Source: Peptococcaceae bacterium SCADC1_2_3 (lineage in GTDB: Bacteria > Bacillota > Desulfotomaculia > Desulfotomaculales > Nap2-2B). From it: a stretch of 47,571 bases of DNA. Location: positions 1-47,571 of the forward strand of contig JJNX02000009.1 in NCBI GenBank assembly GCA_000681355.2. Reading direction: 5' to 3'. This document shows positions 8,736 to 17,528 of this stretch, in pieces. A program made the translations under genes and the position numbers. Position 1 is the first letter of the stretch; every line of letters starts with the position of its first letter. The notes under the pieces were generated by a model that ran no database searches, was not told the DNA's origin, and saw nothing but the letters and a program-made list of their open reading frames with translations.

Positions 8736-9452
8736 ATGAAATGGAGCCAAGCAACTGAGACGGGGCTAGTTCGCAAACAAAACGAGGATAATTTTTGTAT
8801 CTGTCCCGACATAGGACTATTTGCCATAGCTGACGGTATGGGTGGTCACCAAGCAGGCGAGATTGCCAGCCGCCTGGCTACCCAAAAATTAGCAGATTTC
8901 ATCCGTACTTACCTGGAATTTTATTCTGACCAGGAAACTCTTTTAACCAAGGGAATGCAAGAAATTAATCATCAGATATACCTTATTTCCCAACAGAACA
9001 AGAGGTACCAAGGGATGGGTACTACCCTCACGGCAGCCTTAATTCAAAACAATCATTTATATCTGGCTCATATTGGGGACAGCCGCCTTTACTTACTTCG
9101 CCAAGGACAAATCAAACAATTAACCGAAGACCATACGGTTGTTCAAAACTTAGTAGCCAACAGCACTATTACCGCTGACCAGGCCCGGACCCACCCAAAA
9201 CGCCACATTTTAACCCGGGCTCTAGGCATTGATTCAAGCGTAAAGGCGGAAATAAGCAAAATAACTTTAAGGACGCAAGATAAAATATTATTATGTACCG
9301 ATGGATTGACTAATTACGTAACGCCTGAAGAAATACACCATTTAGTAAACAACGCGGCTGAAGTAAAACAAGCGGTCCATAACCTAACTGAAATGGCCTT
9401 GGAACGGGGAGGAGCTGATAATATTACAGTCATTTTAGTGGCGGTGGATTAA
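8736..9452 (+). CDS. prpC: PP2C-family protein phosphatase (PrpC/Stp type)
   Basis: This metal-dependent Ser/Thr phosphatase would reverse the action of PrkC. The 238 residues carry the PP2C motifs in order: TGLVRKQNEDNF, ADGMGGHQAGE (metal-binding Asp and Gly), GTTLTAALI, HIGDSRLYLL, CTDGLTNYV and GGADNITVILV. I start it at the ATG at 8736, 7 bases after AAGGGG; an in-frame TTG at 8700 would add 12 residues inside fhaB. Its stop codon abuts the ATG of the next gene, indicating translational coupling. Confidence 0.95.
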   Translation: MKWSQATETGLVRKQNEDNFCICPDIGLFAIADGMGGHQAGEIASRLATQKLADFIRTYLEFYSDQETLLTKGMQEINHQIYLISQQNKRYQGMGTTLTAALIQNNHLYLAHIGDSRLYLLRQGQIKQLTEDHTVVQNLVANSTITADQARTHPKRHILTRALGIDSSVKAEISKITLRTQDKILLCTDGLTNYVTPEEIHHLVNNAAEVKQAVHNLTEMALERGGADNITVILVAVD

Positions 9453-10730
9453 ATGTTAGTCACGGCACGCTTAAAAGAAAGAGCCCTTCTTTTGATTGCC
9501 AGTACTTATTTTTTAACTGGCATGGGAACAATTTATTTAGTCAGACCGGTTGATAATAAAGGATTATTTTTAACCGCGGCGGGAGTTTTAATCCTTGCCT
9601 TTTTCGCTCTTAGTTACCTGTGGCAGCACCTTGATTTTAGCGGTAACCAATATTTATTACCTCTGGTAGCTATCTTTTCCTATACCGGCTTAATTTTTCT
9701 TTATCGGTTAAACCAAACTTATGCCTTACGTCAGTTTATCTGGTTATTAGCTGGTTTAGCAATAGTTACCATCATAACCTGTTTCTTGCGCAATTACAAT
9801 TTCTTAGCCGATTATAAATATATCTATGCTGTTTTAGGAATAATAGGATTAGTTTTACCCATTTTCTGGGGAATAGAACAAGGAGGCGCGAAAAGTTGGC
9901 TTGACTTAGGTCTTTTCCATATTCAAACCTCCGAATTTGTAAAAATATTGCTCGTTTTATTTTTAGCTTCTTTTTTAGCCGAAAACAGGTTAATTTTAAC
10001 CAAGGGTACCCGTAATTTTTATGGTTTTACTTTGCCTGGACCCCAAGAGTGGGGGCCTTTGGTTGGAATGTGGGCCATTTCCTTGCTTTTATTAATTTTT
10101 CAAAAGGATTTGGGGGGGGCTCTTATTTATTTTAGCACCTTTTTAGCCATGGTTTACGTGGCCACGGCCCGTATCATTTACACCATCAGCGGAGCAGGTC
10201 TTTTTTTAATAGGAACAGCGTTTTGTTATCATTATTTTGAACACATTCGTTGGCGAATAGAAGTATGGCTTAATCCCTGGCCATACGCTGATACTGTTGG
10301 TTACCAGGTACTCCAGTCACTCTTTGCCATAAGCGCCGGAGGTTTTACAGGCACCGGGTTAGGTAATGGTTACCCCAATTTTATCCCGGCCGTCCATACA
10401 GACTTTATCTTTGCGGCAATCACTGAAGAAATAGGGCTACTAGGTGGAACAGGAATTATAATTTTATATTTATTGTTTTTTTACAGCGGTTTTCAACTGG
10501 CCGTAAAAGCAAAAGATGAATTTGCTGCCTTGTTGGCCGGCGGCTTAACTGCTTTAATAGGCTTACAAACCTTTATTATTATTGCTGGAGTAACGAAACT
10601 TTTACCCTTAACCGGAATAACCCTTCCTTTTATCAGCTATGGAGGCAGTTCTTTAGTGGCAAATTTTATTATTTTGGGTTTATTGCTGGTTGTTTCCCAA
10701 GAATACTCAGATAGGTCTAGAGGGTTTTAA
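9453..10730 (+). CDS. FtsW/RodA/SpoVE-family peptidoglycan glycosyltransferase
   Basis: A SEDS-family polytopic membrane protein of 425 residues that polymerises lipid II glycan strands. Conserved elements include GGAKSWLDLG (about 146), the FVKI...FLA segment, the QKDLGGAL loop around 217 with the functionally important Asp, GYQVLQSLFAISAGGFTGTGLG, and the C-terminal LPFISYGGSSLV. It starts on the base after the phosphatase stop codon and overlaps the PBP gene by one base. The pairing with a class B PBP suggests a SEDS-bPBP synthase pair under kinase control. RodA versus FtsW cannot be settled; the operon order resembles rodA of actinobacteria. Confidence 0.93.
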   Translation: MLVTARLKERALLLIASTYFLTGMGTIYLVRPVDNKGLFLTAAGVLILAFFALSYLWQHLDFSGNQYLLPLVAIFSYTGLIFLYRLNQTYALRQFIWLLAGLAIVTIITCFLRNYNFLADYKYIYAVLGIIGLVLPIFWGIEQGGAKSWLDLGLFHIQTSEFVKILLVLFLASFLAENRLILTKGTRNFYGFTLPGPQEWGPLVGMWAISLLLLIFQKDLGGALIYFSTFLAMVYVATARIIYTISGAGLFLIGTAFCYHYFEHIRWRIEVWLNPWPYADTVGYQVLQSLFAISAGGFTGTGLGNGYPNFIPAVHTDFIFAAITEEIGLLGGTGIIILYLLFFYSGFQLAVKAKDEFAALLAGGLTALIGLQTFIIIAGVTKLLPLTGITLPFISYGGSSLVANFIILGLLLVVSQEYSDRSRGF

Positions 10731-12169
10731 TGGCTGCTAATATCCGGAAACTGGCTTATTTTTTAACCGGCCTTTTTATCATTTTAATTATTTATTTGTT
10801 TTACCTTAACTTCTGGCAAGGTCCTGTTTTAGCCAACCACCCGTACAATAAAAGGGCAGTAGCCCTAGAAGCCAAAATTCAGCGCGGCACAATTTACGAT
10901 TGTCACGGGGTGGTGCTGGCCAAAACCGTCGCGCAAGGGGGGCTTAAAAAACGTATTTATCCGCAAGGAGAAGATTTTGCCCCTTTAATCGGATTTGTCT
11001 CTTTACGATACGGACATACTGGTTTAGAATCAGTTTATAACCAGGAACTTTTAGGGATAAGTAAAGTTAGTAAGCTTAAAAATTTTATTAACCGGCTGGC
11101 GCGGCGCCCTCAAACAGGTAATGATTTGATTCTTACTTTGGACGCTAATTTACAGCACTTGGCCCGACAGTTACTAAATAACCAACGGGGGGCCATAGTT
11201 GCTCTTGATCCTAAAACAGGGGCGGTACTTGCCTTAGCCAGTGCCCCTGGTTATGACCCTAATACAATTGATAGATTAGTAAATTTAGGTCCAGGAAAAA
11301 AAATAACTGAATTTGATCTTTTAAAAAAAGATCCGGCCGCCCCTTTTTTGAACCGGGCTACCCAGGGAGTTTACCCTCCTGGTTCTATTTTTAAAATTAT
11401 TACCCTTGCCGGAGCGTTGACTTATATTCCTGAGGTGACGCATGGAACATATAATTGTACTGGAAGCCTTATAATAGATGGATTTCGCTTAACCGACCAC
11501 GCCGTACACGGAGAAGTTTACTTTCAACAAGCCTTAGCTGTTTCTTGTAACGCTTATTTTGCCCGTTTAGGTTTGGCCCTGGGTCAGGATAAATTTTACC
11601 AAAATGCCCTTTCTTTTGGGTTTAACCAAAATCCAGGGGATGGAGAAAAATTATGGCGAGAAATTTATTTGCCCGGTAAAATACCTCCTCCCGGCCAAAT
11701 TAGCAAACCAGAACTGGCCAGCAACGCCATTGGCCAGGGGCAGATTACGGTAAGTCCATTGCAAATGGCTTTAGCGGCAGCGGGCATAGCCAACGCAGGG
11801 GTAATTATGAAACCTTACTTTTTGCAAGAAGTCCGGTCCCCAAACGGGAAGACCTTAAAAAAAACTGCTCTTAAAAAGTGGAAAATAGCAACTACGCCAT
11901 TAGTAGCCGGGTTAGTTAACGAAGCCATGCGAGCGGTAATAGAACGTGGTACGGGACAGGCAGCGACTATTCCAGGTTTTAATGTAGCGGGTAAGACTGG
12001 TTCAGCCCAAAATCCACAAGGGAAAACCCACGCCTGGTTTGTTGGGTTCGCCCCGGCAGAAAACCCGCGGGTAGTGGTAGCGGTAGTGGTGGAGCAAAAA
12101 GGAGCAGGGGGAATAGTAGCTGCCCCTATAGCCAGAGAAATATTAAGAGCCGCTCTTATTAACCGTTAG
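10730..12169 (+). CDS. Class B penicillin-binding protein (PbpA-like)
   Basis: A D,D-transpeptidase that crosslinks glycan strands. The 479 residues have an N-terminal membrane anchor (10-27), a short dimerisation region, and a transpeptidase domain with the three active-site motifs: SxxK (PPGSIFKI), SxN (SCNAYFARLG) and KTG (AGKTGSAQNP). The C-terminus is compact, without PASTA domains. The ATG overlaps the stop codon of the SEDS gene (TAATG), and length and context match mycobacterial PbpA. It most likely acts in a complex with the SEDS protein outside the membrane. Confidence 0.94.
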   Translation: MAANIRKLAYFLTGLFIILIIYLFYLNFWQGPVLANHPYNKRAVALEAKIQRGTIYDCHGVVLAKTVAQGGLKKRIYPQGEDFAPLIGFVSLRYGHTGLESVYNQELLGISKVSKLKNFINRLARRPQTGNDLILTLDANLQHLARQLLNNQRGAIVALDPKTGAVLALASAPGYDPNTIDRLVNLGPGKKITEFDLLKKDPAAPFLNRATQGVYPPGSIFKIITLAGALTYIPEVTHGTYNCTGSLIIDGFRLTDHAVHGEVYFQQALAVSCNAYFARLGLALGQDKFYQNALSFGFNQNPGDGEKLWREIYLPGKIPPPGQISKPELASNAIGQGQITVSPLQMALAAAGIANAGVIMKPYFLQEVRSPNGKTLKKTALKKWKIATTPLVAGLVNEAMRAVIERGTGQAATIPGFNVAGKTGSAQNPQGKTHAWFVGFAPAENPRVVVAVVVEQKGAGGIVAAPIAREILRAALINR

Positions 12170-12200
12170 CTTTAGTTAGCTTTAGAAGGAAGGAAATGAA

Positions 12201-14102
12201 ATGACGGGGAAAATATTAGGCAACCGTTACGAAATTTTAGAACAATTAGGTGGCGGAGGAATGGCCATCGTTTATAAAGGTCAGGACAAACTGCTGCACC
12301 GCCTGGTAACTATAAAAATATTACGTCCTGAGTTTACTCTGGACCAAGATTTTATCCGCCGGTTCCAGAGGGAGGCCCAGGCAGTAGCCAGGTTATCCCA
12401 TCCTAACATTGTTAATATTTACGATGTTGGTCAGGAAAATGATATTCATTATTTAATCATGGAATACGTTAACGGTGAGGACCTAAAAACAATTTTAAAG
12501 CGCGAAAAAACCCTGCCATTTTCCCAAATTATACAATTTTCCCTACAGGTGTGTACCGCGCTGGAACACGCTCACGAAAATAATATTGTCCACCAAGACG
12601 TAAAACCGCATAATATTTTAATAACTCCCAACGGTAAAGCTAAATTAACGGATTTTGGCATTGCCCACGATATTACCACTACTATGGTCACGCAAACCGG
12701 TAAGGAAACAATAATGGGAACGGCCCACTACCTTTCCCCTGAACAGGTACGCGGTGAGCCGGCCACTCCTAAGTCCGATTTATATGCTCTAGGAGTTACT
12801 CTTTACGAAATGCTTACGGGAAAGGTGCCTTATACCGGTGATAATTTAATTGCCGTAGCAGTAAAACATATTCAAGAAGAGCCTCTCCCACCGTCCCAAA
12901 TTAACCCTTTGGTTAATTCCCAATTGGAACGGGTAATTTTACAAGCTATGGAAAAAGATCCTGCCCGGCGCTTTTCCAGCGCTAAAGAAATGGCTTTATA
13001 TTTGGCCGAAACTCCACCTGATTCAGAGGAAGCTACCCGCCTTATCCCTAAAGATGAATTTGCCACCAAGCTATTATCACCCGAATTGAATAAAATAAAA
13101 AGAAATTTAAAAACAAAAACCAAAAATAGCAGGCTTATTTTTCGGTGGTTAGCCGTAATTTTTACGCTTGTTATTTTACTGGGAGGCGGAGCTTACGCTT
13201 TTAACCGTTACTTTAATGTTCCCGAAGTCAAGGTCCCTGACTTAAAAAATAAAAGCCTGCAGGAAGCCGCGGCTTCGTTGGAGGAGCGCGGCCTGCAATA
13301 TACGGTACGACAAGAATATAATGATACCGTACCGGCCGGTTATGTCATTGCCCAGGATATTGGTCCGGCCAACCCGCCGGTAAAACCGCCGCGCAAAATT
13401 TTGCTCACGGTAAGCTTAGGACCTGAGTTAAGAGAAGTACCTGATTTATACCAAAAAACCATAAATGAAGCCCGCTTAGAACTAATAAAAGTTGACTTGA
13501 ACTTAGAAGAACCGGTTAAAGAAGGCTATCATGAACAGGTACCCAAAGACCTTATTTTTAAACAAATACCTATCCCAAAAGAAAAATTAAAGAAAGAAAG
13601 TAAAGTTACTGTTTATGTTTCTATGGGACCTCCGCCAATCTCTCCAGATAAGGTTGGTGAAAATCTAGAAATTATCGTACCTTCATTAACGGGTCTTTCT
13701 TTAGAAGAAGCACGTAATAAGCTAGCTGAAAACGGCTTATCTTTAGATGAAAACATCCAATGGGAAACCAGTGATCAATATCTTAACGGCAAAATAATTA
13801 GGCAAGAGCCGCCGGAAAACAGTAAGGCAACTAAAGAAACCGGGGTAAAAGCAGTGGTAAGCGAGGGCCCTGGTCCTTTACCCAGAGATGTTACGGTAGA
13901 AATACCCGTTCCTAATGACGGAATAAATCACGAAGTAAAAATAGAAGTAACCGATGCAGCCGGAACCAGAACTGCTTATTTTGGTAATCATCCTCCCGGT
14001 GATAAAATAGAAAAAACAGTGCGTTATTACCCCGATGGTTTTATACGGGTTTACCTCGACCAAAAATTGTTCGAAGAAAGGAATACAAAAACAATCAAGT
14101 GA
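12201..14102 (+). CDS. prkC: PASTA-domain Ser/Thr protein kinase (PrkC)
   Basis: A receptor kinase of 633 residues. The kinase domain (about 10-270) has the glycine loop LGGGGMAIVYKG, Lys39 in VTIKIL, the DFG box (LTDFGIAH) and SPEQ. The catalytic loop reads HQDVKPHN at 131-138, so the usual Arg of HRD is Gln132. A membrane helix (about 314-335) is followed by three PASTA repeats (about 345-405, 407-475, 495-555), which in this family bind peptidoglycan fragments or lipid II. An extra beta-rich domain ends the protein. In Bacillus PrkC senses muropeptides, promotes germination and phosphorylates cell-wall and translation factors. Its stop codon overlaps the GTG of rsgA. Confidence 0.96.
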   Translation: MTGKILGNRYEILEQLGGGGMAIVYKGQDKLLHRLVTIKILRPEFTLDQDFIRRFQREAQAVARLSHPNIVNIYDVGQENDIHYLIMEYVNGEDLKTILKREKTLPFSQIIQFSLQVCTALEHAHENNIVHQDVKPHNILITPNGKAKLTDFGIAHDITTTMVTQTGKETIMGTAHYLSPEQVRGEPATPKSDLYALGVTLYEMLTGKVPYTGDNLIAVAVKHIQEEPLPPSQINPLVNSQLERVILQAMEKDPARRFSSAKEMALYLAETPPDSEEATRLIPKDEFATKLLSPELNKIKRNLKTKTKNSRLIFRWLAVIFTLVILLGGGAYAFNRYFNVPEVKVPDLKNKSLQEAAASLEERGLQYTVRQEYNDTVPAGYVIAQDIGPANPPVKPPRKILLTVSLGPELREVPDLYQKTINEARLELIKVDLNLEEPVKEGYHEQVPKDLIFKQIPIPKEKLKKESKVTVYVSMGPPPISPDKVGENLEIIVPSLTGLSLEEARNKLAENGLSLDENIQWETSDQYLNGKIIRQEPPENSKATKETGVKAVVSEGPGPLPRDVTVEIPVPNDGINHEVKIEVTDAAGTRTAYFGNHPPGDKIEKTVRYYPDGFIRVYLDQKLFEERNTKTIK

Positions 14103-14998
14103 ATTCTATCCGGGAAGGACTGATAATTAAAATTACGGGGGGGTATTATTACGTTAAAAGCGGGGCTGAAATATGGGTATGTACTTTAAGGGGACGATTT
14201 AGACAGGAAAAAGAAAAGGTATTAGTAGGCGACAGGGTTCAACTAAAACCTGCTCAAACAGCTACAGGGGTAATTGAAAAAATATTTCCCCGTAAAAATA
14301 TCTTGTTTCAACCTTCTATAGCTAATATTAATCAAGTAGTGGTTGTTTTTTCTTTGCAAGAACCAGAGCCTAATCTGTACCTATTAGATCGTTTTTTAGT
14401 CCAAACAGAACTGGCCAAAGTTAAGGCTGTGCTTTGCCTAAATAAAATTGACTTAGCCATGTCTGCCGACAGGCAGGGAAGGCAACAACTTGACAATCTT
14501 ATCCAAATTTACGGTTCACTTGGCTACGTAATTTTAACCACCAGCGCTAAAATAAAACAGGGTTTAGCTGATTTAAGAAACGTTTTAAAAAACAACACTT
14601 CGATTTTAGCCGGTCCTTCAGGAGTAGGTAAAAGCAGTCTTTTAAACGCCCTTATACCTGATTTGTCCTTAGACACCAGGGAAATAAGCCGTAAACTAAA
14701 GCAAGGAAAACATACCACGCGTTATGTTGGGTTAATTCCTTTGCCGGATAATGGTTTGGTCGCTGATTCGCCTGGTTTTTCCAACCTGACTCTTCCAGAT
14801 ATAAACCAGGAAGAATTGGCCTCTTGTTTTGTGGAAATTTATAAATATCAAGTTAATTGCAAATTTAGCAATTGCTTACACTTTGCTGAACCGGGTTGTG
14901 CGGTACAAGAAGCAGTAGTAGAAGGAAAAATCAATCCTTCACGTTACCATAATTATCTTTTATTATTAAAGGAAATGAATAAAAGAAAGAGGTATTAA
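14099..14998 (+). CDS. rsgA: Small ribosomal subunit biogenesis GTPase RsgA
   Basis: RsgA is a circularly permuted GTPase that checks 30S subunit maturation. The 299 residues show an N-terminal OB fold, then G4 (NKID) before G1 (GPSGVGKSSLLN) and G3 (DSPGF), which proves the permutation. The C-terminal zinc site is CKFSNCLHFAEPGC (Cys, Cys, His, Cys). It starts with GTG overlapping the prkC stop. The prkC-rsgA-rpe order is conserved in Firmicutes, and RsgA is a known PrkC substrate in Bacillus. Confidence 0.96.
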   Translation: MNSIREGLIIKITGGYYYVKSGAEIWVCTLRGRFRQEKEKVLVGDRVQLKPAQTATGVIEKIFPRKNILFQPSIANINQVVVVFSLQEPEPNLYLLDRFLVQTELAKVKAVLCLNKIDLAMSADRQGRQQLDNLIQIYGSLGYVILTTSAKIKQGLADLRNVLKNNTSILAGPSGVGKSSLLNALIPDLSLDTREISRKLKQGKHTTRYVGLIPLPDNGLVADSPGFSNLTLPDINQEELASCFVEIYKYQVNCKFSNCLHFAEPGCAVQEAVVEGKINPSRYHNYLLLLKEMNKRKRY

Positions 14999-14999
14999 A

Positions 15000-15698
15000 T
15001 TGGTTAAAATTGCCCCTTCTATTTTAGCGGCCGATTTTGGACGATTAAAAGATGAAGTAAAAAAAGTGGAGGACGCAGGGGCCGACTACCTTCACATTGA
15101 TGTTATGGACGGACATTTTGTGCCCAAGATTACCGTAGGGCCAGATATTGTTAAGTGTTTACGCCCTCACAGCAGCTTGATTTTTGATGTTCATTTAATG
15201 GTAAAAGAACCTGAACGTCAAATTAATTCTTTTGTTGAAGCCGGGGCTGATATAGTGACTGTCCACGCGGAAGCCTGTTCTCACCTTCACTACACGTTAA
15301 CCGAAATTAAAAAAAGGAACGTTAAAGCTGGGGTAGCCTTAAACCCGGCTACTTCTCCTGAAATTTTAAGCTATATTCTTCCTTTAATAGACTTGGTAGT
15401 GATAATGACCGTTAACCCTGGCTTAGGAGGTCAAACTTTTCTTATGGAAATATTGCCGAAAATTAAGGTGATTAAAGAAATGCTCCTTAAGGCAGATATC
15501 CCAGTTGAAATTCAAGTTGACGGCGGCGTTAACCTCCAAGTAGCCCCGCTGGCCGTTAAAGAAGGAGCTGATGTTCTAGTAGCCGGGGCGGCTGTATTTG
15601 GTACTCCTGACCCTGCCGAAGCTATTCAAAAGATTCGGGAAAGCTGTAAAATTGGTCGTCAGACGTCAGGAGAAAAACAAACTAAAATGAGGCGTTAA
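15000..15698 (+). CDS. rpe: Ribulose-phosphate 3-epimerase
   Basis: Interconverts ribulose 5-phosphate and xylulose 5-phosphate in the pentose phosphate pathway. The TIM-barrel motifs are complete: KIAPSILAADFGRL, HIDVMDGHFVP (catalytic Asp and metal His), DVHLMV, MTVNPGLGGQ and QVDGGVN. The start is TTG, 7 bases after AGAGG and one base after the rsgA stop. The last 15 or so residues (RQTSGEKQTKMRR) are not conserved, and the stop codon falls inside a GGCGTTAAATTTAACGCC palindrome. This suggests the palindrome set the present C-terminus. Confidence 0.96.
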   Translation: MVKIAPSILAADFGRLKDEVKKVEDAGADYLHIDVMDGHFVPKITVGPDIVKCLRPHSSLIFDVHLMVKEPERQINSFVEAGADIVTVHAEACSHLHYTLTEIKKRNVKAGVALNPATSPEILSYILPLIDLVVIMTVNPGLGGQTFLMEILPKIKVIKEMLLKADIPVEIQVDGGVNLQVAPLAVKEGADVLVAGAAVFGTPDPAEAIQKIRESCKIGRQTSGEKQTKMRR

Positions 15699-15708
15699 AT
15701 TTAACGCC
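15691..15708. repeat. Palindromic repeat, TTAAATTTAA family, at rpe 3' end
   Basis: Perfect 18-bp palindrome GGCGTTAAATTTAACGCC that supplies the rpe stop codon (TAA at 15696-15698). It matches the core inside priA exactly. There is no T-run, so termination is doubtful. Confidence 0.72.
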
Positions 15709-15731
15709 CTTAACAAAAGGAGGTAAAACCA

Positions 15732-15890
15732 ATGGCTATTTGGAAATGTCAGGAATGTGGTAATATTTTGGAAAACCGGTGTAAGCCGGGTAAATGTAAG
15801 GTATGCGGGGCGGTAAAAGATAAATTAATTAAAGAAGAACAGGAAAAGGGGCAAAAGCGGAAAGATGCAGTAAAAGACCCCGGGGAATAA
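15732..15890 (+). CDS. RCKP-type rubredoxin-like zinc-ribbon protein, 52 aa
   Basis: A strong AGGAGG precedes an ATG at 15732. The protein starts MAIWKCQECGNI and continues with NRCKPGKCKVCGA, giving CxxC and CxxC metal-binding knuckles plus the extra RCKP cysteine that names this small family. The C-terminal half is highly charged (Lys and Glu). It probably binds Zn or Fe; the function is unknown. It sits 33 bases after rpe and just upstream of Repeat A copy 2. Base composition and the Shine-Dalgarno support a real gene. Confidence 0.85.
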   Translation: MAIWKCQECGNILENRCKPGKCKVCGAVKDKLIKEEQEKGQKRKDAVKDPGE

Positions 15891-15911
15891 AGACACAAAG
15901 GTAAATAAATA

Positions 15912-16100
15912 GTAACTATTCAGGTAGGCACAGAGGGGCAATTGATAGTTTTTAGTGGATAGTTTTGAGTTTTTAGTCTCAACATTGGTACTTCCTTTTC
16001 TGTAAACTAAAAACTGTCAACTACCTACTACTAGAGATCTGCAAATAGGCAAAAAACTTTGTGCCTTTGTGTCTTTGCCCCTATGAACCTGAGTAGTTAC
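15912..16100. repeat. Repeat A copy 2: MITE-like element with inverted ends, carrying Repeat B
   Basis: The left end GTAACTATTCAGGT and right end ACCTGAGTAGTTAC form terminal inverted repeats with one mismatch; the pairing continues as GGGGCAA/TTGCCCC. The outer arms match 1188-1372, while the inner part is replaced by Repeat B (15942-16020). The right arm includes CTTTGTGCCTTTGTG, a word common in bacterial intergenic repeats. It lies between the rubredoxin-like gene and miaB. Confidence 0.75.
15942..16020. repeat. Repeat B copy 1 (79 bp), nested in Repeat A
   Basis: The ends TTGATAGTTTTTAGT and ACTAAAAACTGTCAA are 15-base inverted repeats with one mismatch. The whole unit recurs in reverse orientation at 46294-46367, nearly identical apart from a 3-base indel (CAACATTGGTAC here, versus CAACGGTAC in the complement of the other copy). 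Confidence 0.78.
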
Positions 16101-16152
16101 AAGAAATAGATAAAATATGTAAATATTCAGCAACCAGTGAAGGGGTGGCGTT

Positions 16153-17478
16153 ATCCTTTATAAAATAATTACTTTTGGCTGTCAAATGAATGAATATGAC
16201 TCGGAAGTAATGGCCGGCCTTTGTGAGGCATTGGGTTATTTTGCGGCCGAAAAACAAGAGGAAGCCAACCTTATCTTAGTCAATACCTGCTGCGTACGAG
16301 AAAAAGCGGAGAATAAGGTTTACGGCTTGCTTGGCCGCTTTCGTAAACTAAAACAGGCTAACCCGGGCTTAATTATTGGGGTAGGTGGCTGTATGCCCCA
16401 GCAAAAAAATTTAGCCCGGGAAATAAAAAGCCGTTTTCCTTACGTAAACTTTATTTTTGGTCCCCATACCCTTTTTCAACTACCGCAACTCATAAGGCGG
16501 GCTTACGAAAACAAGGAAACAATAATTGCCATTCAAGAAAACCCGGTTGAAATAACCGAAGATAAACCGGTTAAGCGAGTTCATAATGTATGTGCCTGGA
16601 CACCTATTACTTTTGGTTGTAATAACTTTTGCACTTACTGCATTGTTCCTTACGTCCGCGGGCGGGAACGCAGCCGTCAACCGGAAGCAATTCTTCGCGA
16701 GATTAAACAACTGGTAGCCTCAGGTTACAAGGAAATTACCTTATTGGGTCAAAACGTTAATTCTTACGGAAAAGACTTGCCTGACAAAATTGATTTTGCG
16801 GCTTTACTTTCCCGGGTCTGCCAAATTGAAGAACTTATACGCCTTCGTTTTTTAACCTCTCATCCCCGTGACTTTCACCAAAGGCTAATTGAAGAAATTG
16901 CCCGGCAGCCAAAAGTATGTGAGCATATCCACTTGCCTGTTCAAGCCGGGAATAATAAAATTTTAAAAAAAATGAACCGTGGTTATACCCGGGAGGAATA
17001 TTTAGCCTTAATTAAAAACCTCCGGCAAGCAATACCGCAAGTGGCTATTACTACTGACCTTATAGTTGGTTTTCCCGGAGAAACAAACGAGGATTTTCTT
17101 CAAACACTTGATTTGGTGGAAAATGTACGTTTTGCCAGCGCTTTTACTTTTGTTTATAGCAACCGGTCAGGAACCCCGGCGGCAAAGATGCCTGATCAGG
17201 TGCCTGCCGAAATTAAAAAAGAAAGGATTCAAACGCTAATAAAAATTCAAAATGAAATTACCGTAGCCGAAAACCAGGCCGAAATCGGAAAAACATACCA
17301 GGTGCTGGTGGAAGGAAGAAACGAAAAAAATCCTTCTTTGCTGGCCGGCCGAACCAAAACAAACAAACTGGTCTTATTTCCCGCCAGAAAAGATTTAACC
17401 GGTGAGCTAATCCAGGTGAAAATTACCGCCACCACTTTAACCCATTTAGCCGGAGTGGCGCAGGTTACTTTAGTCTAA
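16153..17478 (+). CDS. miaB: tRNA-2-methylthio-N6-dimethylallyladenosine synthase (start codon non-canonical)
   Basis: MiaB is a radical-SAM methylthiotransferase acting on i6A37 of tRNA, next to MiaA, which makes i6A. Three domains are clear: an N-terminal MTTase domain with Fe-S cysteines (FGCQMN, NTCCVREKA, GGCMPQ), radical-SAM CNNFCTYC, and a C-terminal TRAM domain. The first ATG (16186) is the Met of FGCQMN itself and would lose the first cluster cysteine. Upstream to the in-frame TGA at 16138 there is no ATG, GTG or TTG. ATC at 16153 lies 7 bases after AAGGGG and gives (M)LYKIITFGCQMN, so I place the start there provisionally. A one-base homopolymer error is the alternative. Confidence 0.93.
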   Translation: MLYKIITFGCQMNEYDSEVMAGLCEALGYFAAEKQEEANLILVNTCCVREKAENKVYGLLGRFRKLKQANPGLIIGVGGCMPQQKNLAREIKSRFPYVNFIFGPHTLFQLPQLIRRAYENKETIIAIQENPVEITEDKPVKRVHNVCAWTPITFGCNNFCTYCIVPYVRGRERSRQPEAILREIKQLVASGYKEITLLGQNVNSYGKDLPDKIDFAALLSRVCQIEELIRLRFLTSHPRDFHQRLIEEIARQPKVCEHIHLPVQAGNNKILKKMNRGYTREEYLALIKNLRQAIPQVAITTDLIVGFPGETNEDFLQTLDLVENVRFASAFTFVYSNRSGTPAAKMPDQVPAEIKKERIQTLIKIQNEITVAENQAEIGKTYQVLVEGRNEKNPSLLAGRTKTNKLVLFPARKDLTGELIQVKITATTLTHLAGVAQVTLV

Positions 17479-17528
17479 GCAATTGTAGGTCAATCGTCCC
17501 AGATGACCATATAGAAAGAAGAGATACG

